From assembly GCA_028023455.1 (NCBI GenBank), contig JAQFVV010006546.1, positions 188,001-252,000 of the forward strand: 64,000 nt of DNA, read 5' to 3'. Made by a program: the position numbers and the translations under genes. Positions 56,265 through 64,000 of the stretch are shown piece after piece. Every line of letters begins with the position of its first letter. The stretch's first letter is position 1. Below the pieces are notes generated by a model that saw nothing but the letters and a program-made list of their open reading frames with translations, searched no databases and was not told the origin of the DNA. The DNA is from Epiperipatus broadwayi (lineage: Eukaryota > Onychophora > Udeonychophora > Euonychophora > Peripatidae).

Positions 56265-56360
56265 AATCCTAGATAAAGATTTTAAATGCTTTCTCTTGTG
56301 GCATTTATCATAAGAAAAAAAAGCTTTTTTAGAGCTATTAGCATGTTCTTTATATATAAG

Positions 56361-56554
56361 CATGTGGAAAGAAATTAATCTTCAGACATGTGCTACTAGA
56401 TTGATATTAAAATTTACATGCACTCATCCATCAATAAGTGTTTTAAAAGCATAAGTGGATCACTTATAATTAGAATTTACATGAGTGTGAAGTGCATGTA
56501 AATTTCAATATTAATCTAATAGCATATGTCTAGAGATTAATTTCCTTCTACATG
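56361..56554. repeat. Foldback element, about 65-bp arms
   Basis: CATGTGGAAAGAAATTAATC through TTTACATGCACT pairs with AGTGCATGTAAATTTCAATA through TTAATTTCCTTCTACATG. It lies only 15 bases from element C and is followed by two copies of a 39-base unit (TATATATATAAATCCTAAAA and on) at about 56560-56640. Confidence 0.8.
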
Positions 56555-59500
56555 ATTACATATATATATAAATCCTAAAATATTTATATTATATATATAT
56601 ATAAATCCTAAAATATTTATATTATATATATATATATATATATAAGAAAAATAATCAGTGCATAATTAATGCTATACTAAAATCAAAATTAAAAAAATAT
56701 TAACTTACCTACAGTTAAATCTTATATCAATGCTACCTTTTCAAAATTTTAAGTAGCAGAAAAAAAATCAACTAAAACTTAACTTCTTTCTTATCAATGC
56801 TAAGGTCTTAAGAAATTAGAATTCAAAATAATATAATCTTCAGTCATGAGGTCACATAAATGAATAATTTTCCATTTATAAAGTCAAATTAAGTAATAAT
56901 CTTTTTCCAAACTAAGTACATAAAAAAATTAATCAAATCATACTTCTACATTGAAATGTAGAAATTCATTGAATGTTAAATATTCCAGCAATACTGCCTG
57001 CATTATGAACTTGGAATTAACATTCAAAAACAAGCTCATTTATTGACATTGTTTTAAATCAATGAACTAAGCTTAAATACCAACAGAACTAAAAGTATAG
57101 ATATCATTCTATCGTTTTCAAAACTGATTGATGTTTACATAGCCTATGGGAATTGTAGTCACTTCCATTTCAACTAAATATTATTAAACTATTGATCAGT
57201 TATAGTTTCAATATATATTATACACCAGATCTTAATTAATACAAAAATATTAACAATACACAATGTATAAAACTTTTAAAAAATTTGGGAAATCACTAGA
57301 TATATTGTAAACATAGTGAAAAGAAAAAAACAACTTGGTGCTTGATATAATTCTTTGACTCAAATGCTAATTACATAAGAATAAAAAGTGTTTCAAAAAT
57401 ATTTAAAAGCAATAGCATTGTGTAGAAATAGTGGGAAGATTAAGTCATTACTGTGAGATATCGCAATATTTAAAAAATTGAATGTTCAACTAAAAAACAG
57501 ATAGACCATAAAAGTCACTGTTTTTATGTTATTTATTTTGTTCATGTCATTCATAGATATCTTACCTCCCTCCTTTGAGCTTAAATTTCTATATGGATGT
57601 TTATTATTGCGATAAATTAATTGTTCTCTTTTTGTTTATGTTTCTTCACTTGCCAATGTTTTAACTTTTTTTAGTCAACAAGACTTCTATGTTCTTTCTA
57701 AAATACTTATCTTCTTTCTAGTCAATAAAAATTAAAATTGCGTTTGACAAGTATTTACTTTTTTATACTTTTAACATTTTTGAAATCTTAATTTTTATAA
57801 ACTTTTAAAAGATAGAAGTACATTAATTACTATTTTATAAATAGCTATTGTAAGATTTTTATTTTTTATAATTTGTCATTATTACCTACCAAAGATTTTG
57901 TTAGAAATTTAAATATTTACTATACCTGATTTTTAATACTAAATTTTACAGGACACTAATTACAATTCACAGTCTAATAATTTTCAATTTATTTTTGTCC
58001 ATGAAAAAAGTCTAAGAAGCATTTGCACCAAATTAAAAAGCAACGAAACGCTAAAAAGTTCATATTTATATCTATTTTTTTTTTAAATTTTATTCAAAAT
58101 AGACTCAACTCTGAGCCATTATCAAAAATAGAAGAGGAATTTTGTTTTAACAAATCAGCATTCCAACTCTAAGACATTAGCTCAGAAAGGGAAGAAATAA
58201 TGTATTTATACATGGATATAAATATATTAAATTTTCAGTACCGATCTAGTTGACTGTACATTCGATTTTTTTTTAAATTTATTATTTAAACATTGCTTTG
58301 ACATTTTGAAAGATACTGGAACAACGGGGATTTATCGTAGTAATAAAAAGACTTAATTTATAAATTCAATAAAACTTCTTAATATTAATTTTCATTTTTA
58401 AAGGTCTTTTTTTTTTTGTAAACTTTTATTTATCTTTTCAATTTCTTATTAGGTTTTGAGAAAAGGGGAGAAGAGGATGGAGGACTAGGAGAGAGATAAG
58501 GGGTGTGTGTGTGTGATAAGTTTTTATAGTTGATTTCTCAGAATACTGCTTATCTAATATTGACTTACAAATTTATTAGACGTAGATAAATTTCAACAAC
58601 CTTTTTTTAATTGACAAATTGGTTTGGAATTTTGATTCTTTTTTGTCTTTGCTTTTTTAAAAGTGAGGGAGGTAGTTAAGAAATATGGTCCAGACTTATC
58701 ATTTATCATAGTAATACTACTATGACTTAATTTATAAATTCAATTCATACCTAAAAATCTAGATTTGTAAAGAGTTAAAAAAAACAACTAAAAGATAAAA
58801 AGAAAACATTTTCTGCTCTGCCACATGTTACAAGAAAAACTTTGTTTTCTGAACTTGTTAAAAATTAATTTAAAAATAAATTTTGTGCTCTGCATTGATA
58901 TTCTTTAAAATGTTTTTATTTGAAAACTGACTGAAAACATTAGACTTGAAGGTATTAGTATTATTTTTAATTAAACAAAGATTATTTACATTCTTCATTT
59001 AAAGATGACTTTGAGTCATCTATGATGGAGAAAAAAAGGTAAAAAGTTTAGAGCAATTTTGCCTCATCCATGCACAATTCCAATAAATTATTCAGTTCAA
59101 AATAAAAGTGAAAATGTCTTACTTTTTTGGAATTTTGTAAAGTAGAAAAAGTAAACAATTATCTAGCAGGCAATGACAATCCAAAAAATAAATTTTTTTT
59201 TTATTTTAAGCATTTTTTTGTTAATTTGTTGATTTCTAAAGCCAGCCAACCAGTCATTTTTATTTGGATTGTCTGATTTGATTAGTACTATGTATTGAAT
59301 GTAGTTGACAATTATTGTTTTCACCAAAGTTGACAACACAATTCACAACCCCCCCCTTCCTCTCCTCCTTTCCTCACTTTTTAAAAAAACAGTAAGAAAG
59401 AAAAAAATTACTAAATTTTAAAGACAAATAAAAAAAAAAGAATCCAAAACAAATCTGCCAATTACAAATCAGAAGAGATTGTTTGAAATTCTATACCATT

Positions 59501-59800
59501 TGATTTTGTAAGTGTATATTAAATAGTATTATGATGAAAAACCCAAAGAAATCTTGAAAACTTCTAATTGTCCATATTTCCTCCTTCTCTCTCATTATCT
59601 CTCTCTTATTTTCTCAAAATCAAAAAAGAAATTGAATATACAAATACAACAAAGGGATGACCATCTCTTATTGTCCAAATAACTTTAGATAGTAAAGAGT
59701 TACAATAATCCATTGATGTTTTTAAATTGTAAAGCAGAACTAGAAATATATCAAACAAAACATCCATATAATTTTATATAGCTTATTTTAAACACCTTTA
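56555..59800. other. AT-rich stretch, no genes seen
   Basis: Pieces such as AGACTTAATTTATAAATTCAAT occur near 58360 and, similarly, near 58725, hinting at a diverged 370-bp tandem arrangement. A (GT)n run lies at about 58503. No coding signal. Confidence 0.35.
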
Positions 59801-60100
59801 TTAAAAGCAGTAATTAAAACAAGGCAAAAACATTCCATACAGTAATGCCACTTAGTGCAAGCCAAAGTAATCCATGGATGCCAGAAGGCTTTTACATAAA
59901 ATCCCTATCTAGTGCTTATTCATCCAATATCCCCAGACTAGTTTCTAGCTTGTGACCTTTGTCAGTGAGGAGCTTTGGATTACTCTGGCTTGCACTGAAT
60001 GGCATTGCTGAATGGAGAGTTTTGCCTGTTTTAATAATAGTTATGAGCAAGCATAAGAAAGGGTGATCATATGATGTTTAGTGATTTAAAAGCAGTAATT
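59801..60100. mobile_element. Foldback retroposon B3 with 15-bp target duplication
   Basis: The element (59816-60085) lies between perfect copies of TTAAAAGCAGTAATT (59801-59815 and 60086-60100). It starts AAAACAAGGCAAAAACATTC and ends AAGCATAAGAAAGGGTGATC plus ATATGATGTTTAGTGA, matching the ends of B2. Outer arms pair over about 55 bases (CAGTAATGCCACTTAGTGCA and its complement near 59984-60005). The inner part holds a hammerhead motif on the minus strand. It is the shortest and simplest B copy and a good model for the unit. Confidence 0.88.
59922..59980 (-). ncRNA. Hammerhead motif in B3, one core change
   Basis: Minus strand: AUCC, loop AAAGC, UCCUCA, CUGACAA, helix II AGGU/GCUA with CACAA loop, GAAA, palindromic ACUAGU, C at the cleavage position, UGGGGA, UAUU, GGAU. 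Stem I pairs at all ten positions. G8, a catalytic base, is A; the change fits decay of a CpG in CUGACGA. Confidence 0.65.
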
Positions 60101-61314
60101 CACTATATTTTCTCTATTTCAGTGTAGTGAGTGTTTTTGAATATTGAATAAACATTAGATGTTAGCCCCACATTCAAATTTTTCAAATTATTATCTGGCC
60201 AATGGTCTTAATCAGTATTAGATTTGCACCTACACATTCAACAACAATATTTCTTGTTTGTAGTATCTCCACATGATAGTGTTTGAATCTGAAATTATTA
60301 TCTTAAATGATAGGTATAAGTCCAATGGCCTCACTGATAATGACAAATAGCCAGAAAATCAGAAAATAGATTATATTTAGATATGGCAATACATCTCATG
60401 TCCATTCATTACTCAAACATGCAGTAGATAAATATGAAATAAAAAATGAACAATAAAATGGTTTTATAGCTCTGAACTTTTATAAAAAATTCAAACACTT
60501 TTAAGATATCTGAACTAAAATCATTAATTACTGCATTAAACTAATCAGGGCACTCTAGAGTGATGCAAATAGAATTATTTTCTGTTACTAATACAAATGA
60601 TGATTGTATTTAATAGAATATTATATCCAAACAAATGAAAGATGTCTAATAGAAAGTTAGTATTTTTCTTGACAAAAAAAAATAGTTTATAGTCTTTTCT
60701 TTTCTTTTTTTTTTTACAAAGCAATCGTTTAATTTGTTTTTAATTTTTTTTCTTTGTTTGTTTAAGGCTTATAATCTTCTATTCTTGCATATTAGTAATA
60801 GCTGTAAATAATTTTAAAAAAAATTCTATTGAAGTATCTCAGTTATCCCTGTTATATTTTTGACCTGAAGTTTGAGTTTGAACAGATCATCAACAGATTT
60901 AGCACTTTTTTAAATATCAATCTATAGCCATAATTGGCATCCATTGGTGATCAGTAAATGGAAATCTAATCATTAGCTAGAAGGTAAACTCCAAATGAGT
61001 ACCAATGCACTGACTATAAAAGTAGAAAATATTATTGCAATATTATTTGATCTTCACCATTAATAAATAGCTCTACAGTTTATCATTTCAAAGCTTTTAA
61101 AAAAAAAAAAAAAAAAAAAACTAACAACTTCAAAATAAAAATAATAATATATTATTTTTTTCATGAAATACTATTTGATAATATCAGCAAGTTTTTTTAA
61201 ATATATTTCAAGATGTAAAATACTAATTCTCTTCTATTGCCTGAAAATAAATCAAACTTAACACACACACACATATATATACATACATACATTCAAATTT
61301 TCATGTTTGTTTGT
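60101..61314. other. AT-rich spacer
   Basis: Contains an A run of about 22 at 61099-61120; no genes recognised. Confidence 0.3.
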
Positions 61315-61433
61315 CTGCATAATGAAGTGGTTTTTTTTTTCTTTATAATGTAAAGCTGATTATGGCAAACTTCACTGAAAGTGCATGCAGCATTAGGTTA
61401 TATAAAAAAGAAAGAAGTCACTTCATTATGCAG
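61315..61433. repeat. Small foldback
   Basis: CTGCATAATGAAGTG (61315-61329) and CACTTCATTATGCAG (61419-61433) pair perfectly; flanking AAATTT stretches extend the stem. The loop holds AAAGCTGATTATGGCAAACT. Confidence 0.75.
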
Positions 61434-61946
61434 ATATCCAAATTTAAATTACAAATACAAATGATAGGAAAAATCAATATTTATATATATTAAATACAAT
61501 GTGGTGTAATAGAGATTTTGTTTTATTTATCTACTCTATGTATACATTGCCCCATCATTTAAATTTTTTTATTGAACTATTAATAAAATAATATGATAAT
61601 TAAATAAATAAAAATATTCTAGTAGCCTAACAACAGTTTTTTTCAAATCAACTACATTCAATTTCTAAATTTTTATTGCTTAAAAAGTTTATTCATTATA
61701 ATACTTCATGTACAAAGGATCATCTACAAAAATACATATAATGTATAATCACTTTTCTCTTGTTGAGAAGCATTGGTTATAAGTATTGTTTATTGTATTG
61801 TAAATGTACAGTAATTTTCAACACACATATATTTATGAGTATAATATGCATATATAAATTAATTTTATAATATAAATGAATTTAAAAAAAAATAATGTTA
61901 ATAATAATAAATTGTGTGTGTGTTCAATCAGTAACAATTCTGTTCA

Positions 61947-62285
61947 TTACAATTGAATATTTGTTTCAGACAATTTTTTTTCAATAATTCTTTTTACATC
62001 TAATGAAAATGTAATGATAACTTCACTATTAGTAGAGACAAGTTCATTGATCATTTTAATATTTTTGAGATTGTATTGGTTTTTGGAATCTCTACAACCA
62101 CCTCTATTTGCAAATAAATAACTTTTAATTGTGAGAATCAGATTCTCAGATAAATTCTTTGTAGATTTTTGATGCAGTTCAAAACCATCAATCAGAACAT
62201 TCTTACAATTTATATCATTTAACCATAGATTTAAAACTTTTTTACTATTAATCAAAAAATTATCCTTTACTTTAGTTATAACTTA
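61947..62285 (-). CDS. Unrecognised 102-codon frame
   Basis: The frame (61947-62255; it stays open upstream to about 62279) encodes NLWLNDINCKNVLIDGFELH, NLILTIKSYLFANRGGCRDS and a C-terminal INELVSTNSEVIITFSLDVK. Composition is more protein-like than most random frames here, and the Cys-containing RGGCRDS is unusual for AT-rich noise. The start is TTG, so it would have to be an exon or a remnant. No domain recognised. Confidence 0.25.
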
Positions 62286-63734
62286 AGCTGTTTTAGAGGT
62301 ACAAGTGATAGTGGCATGAATCTATTTCTTTTTAAAATTTCTCTGCTCATTGATTCATTTTTTTGAAACATGTGTCTGACTTCTTATTTTTCCCTATCAA
62401 ATAAATACTTTTTTCACATTGATCTTTCAAGATCTCCTGTCTCTCTTTTTTGAAAAACTCCAATGAGAACTTCAGTCATATTTGCAACATTTTATTTTTA
62501 CAATTAAACTTTATTCTATATCATATATCCTATTTATTACAAATATAAGCTTATAAATGAAAGACATTGTATAAGTTAATATTTGAACCTTGCAAAATAT
62601 AAAAATAAAGTACTAATTATAGAGCTTTTTGTTATTGGATCATAATTTTGTTTATTCATAAAAATTGTAGAAAATGTTTATTGAATACCATTTTAAAAGA
62701 GAAATGAATTTTAGGTGAGACATCGTAAAAGAATGAAAATATGTTTTAAAAGTAAAAATTATAATTATATTAAATTTTTACAAAATAATTTCTTCATCAG
62801 CATTTATGAAAGCAATTGTTGTTAGCCAGCAAAAATAACTTTGACCTTTATCACAAATATGTTTTTACAGTTTGTATGCTTAAAAGAAAATACTTTCAAA
62901 TAAAAATTAAATGTCATCCAAATATTTTTGACTTAAAATTAATATTTTACAAATATATTGCATAAATAAGTTTAAATATGTACAAAACTATTGAAAATTA
63001 CAATTTTCTAAATTGCCTTAAAGAAAATAATCTACGAATCAGGCACTGTATCTTTGTCAACTTGCTTTCATATGCAAATTTTGTTATCAGGTTTATGCAA
63101 TACTGACATCTTCAGATTTTTTTTAAACTAATAATTTTAATCAATAATTTATAAGCAAAAATGTGCACTGGCTTACTAATGTTATAGATATATGCAATAT
63201 AGCATAGAAAAGTTCAAGCAGTAGCAGTACCACAATACCTCTCAAAATACCTCAAAATTAAAAACTCTTAAGGGACAAATTAGAATACATTAATAAAAAA
63301 TACTTTATGATTTTTTTTGGATTTATCACCTTTTGTAGTACAATATGCTTTACTAAAAATATGATAAGTACTATATATAATATGAAACTTTTTGAAAAAA
63401 ATGCAAAGGAAAAATTTTGCACATCTTTTAACTATGGTACTGAACTACAATTAAATCACAAAGAAAACATGACTAAATAAGTTCACTTTTAAGATTTGAG
63501 AACATTAAATTAGTGAAAAAAATGGCTGTCACTGTACTGAGATTCATAAAATTTAATATATTTATAAAGTTTAATGTTTTTATTATTTATTTGTTTACAA
63601 TTTTCTTTTTGTTTACTTACATTTTTTGGTTACTGTATAATTGAAATTGGATGATATGACAACATAATCCATGGTTTTATTGTATTCATAAAAATAAAAA
63701 ATAGTATTAATAATTGGATTGTCTGTGCATATAT
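62286..63734. other. AT-rich spacer
   Basis: No recognised gene or repeat. Confidence 0.3.
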
Positions 63735-64000
63735 ATATATATTATAACGATCCAAACGAAGTGGGAGATCGCATTGCACCGCACCGCACTACCAAAGGGC
63801 GCCATCTAGGCATTTGAGCCTAGAAAAATTTATAAAGTAGGCAGATACGCGCTGTTAGGATTCCACTTTATTTACATATTTAGATCATTAGCCCATTGTC
63901 ACTAGCTCAGCGGAGACGCCGAGATAAAAATCTATAAATTTTATATCTTAAATATAAAAGAATAAAATAATAAAAGCCACTGCCAGAAATTAACACAGAA
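63735..64000. other. GC-richer boundary, possible start of an LTR or gene
   Basis: After a (TA)n tract the composition changes abruptly: GATCGCATTGCACCGCACCG, then AAGGGCGCCATCTAGG, later CAGCGGAGACGCCGAG. The leading TATTATAACGATCC and the later AATATAAAAGAATAAA could be an LTR start and TATA region, but the window ends before this can be tested. Confidence 0.25.

Larger units (their letters stand above)
55821..56345. mobile_element. Foldback element C with two decayed hammerheads
   Basis: Ends are inverted: CATGCTAATAGCTCTA (55821-55836) and TAGAGCTATTAGCATG (56330-56345). Arms of about 200 bases pair with frequent mismatches, so this copy is older than A1 or B2. Shared pieces with family A are GCATTTATCATAA and TTTTAAATGCTT. 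The arms carry one hammerhead motif each, in mirror positions. The central 80 bases are unpaired. Flanking target duplications are not evident. Confidence 0.75.

Noticed and set aside
1-64000. CRISPR array, bacterial operons, riboswitches
   Set aside because: No regularly spaced identical repeats, no prokaryotic gene organisation; everything points to an animal genome.

Overview
The window is very AT-rich, full of microsatellites ((TA)n, (TC)n, (TG)n, long homopolymers), and carries no complete host gene that I can recognise. The content is typical of intergenic or intronic DNA of an animal: APE-type LINE remnants, a Merlin DNA transposon, a Ty3/gypsy protease remnant, Penelope-like (PLE) GIY-YIG sequence, tRNA-Gly-derived SINEs and many foldback elements. 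An invertebrate is likely; I cannot place the lineage. CpG-type transitions between repeat copies suggest germline CpG methylation.

Layout. 0.2-3.3 kb: gypsy-like retropepsin (minus strand) and decayed retroelement sequence with a 176-bp tandem duplication. 6.0-13.4 kb: a tRNA-Gly SINE next to the first of two about 2.4-kb direct repeats of unknown nature (6070-8457 and 11059-13434); between them lies a 241-codon coiled-coil, gag/ORF1-like frame. 13.8-15.8 kb: a near full-length, inactivated Merlin transposon with target duplication. 16.2-17.75 kb: two PLE GIY-YIG fragments forming a 1.5-kb palindrome. 24.1-25.9, 31.1-31.6, 36.7-42.9, 45.9-47.0 and 49.6-51.7 kb: LINE fragments on both strands. 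47.65-48.6 kb and 36.37-36.72 kb: short candidate exons without assigned function.

The most interesting system is a set of non-autonomous foldback elements at 27.9, 29.2, 29.8, 43.3, 55.8 and 59.8 kb. Four have 14-16 bp target-site duplications, so they were probably inserted as retroposons, not as cut-and-paste MITEs. They carry a type I hammerhead ribozyme motif, complete in the copy at 29348-29418 (CUGAGGA, a GUGC/GCAC helix II, GAAA, a palindromic ACCAUGGU stem III and a UC cleavage site) and decayed to different degrees in the others. A decayed motif of the same plan (AGUACU stem III) lies in both arms of the PLE palindrome. My reading is that PLE machinery mobilised short ribozyme-bearing satellites, which now lie here as hairpins hundreds of bases long. 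Hammerheads in PLEs are established knowledge; the foldback satellite families, their pairing with these PLE copies and the decay pattern are what I infer here.

Most of the rest (17.7-21, 31.6-36.4, 51.7-54.9, 56.6-59.8, 60.1-64 kb) is AT-rich sequence in which I see no genes.
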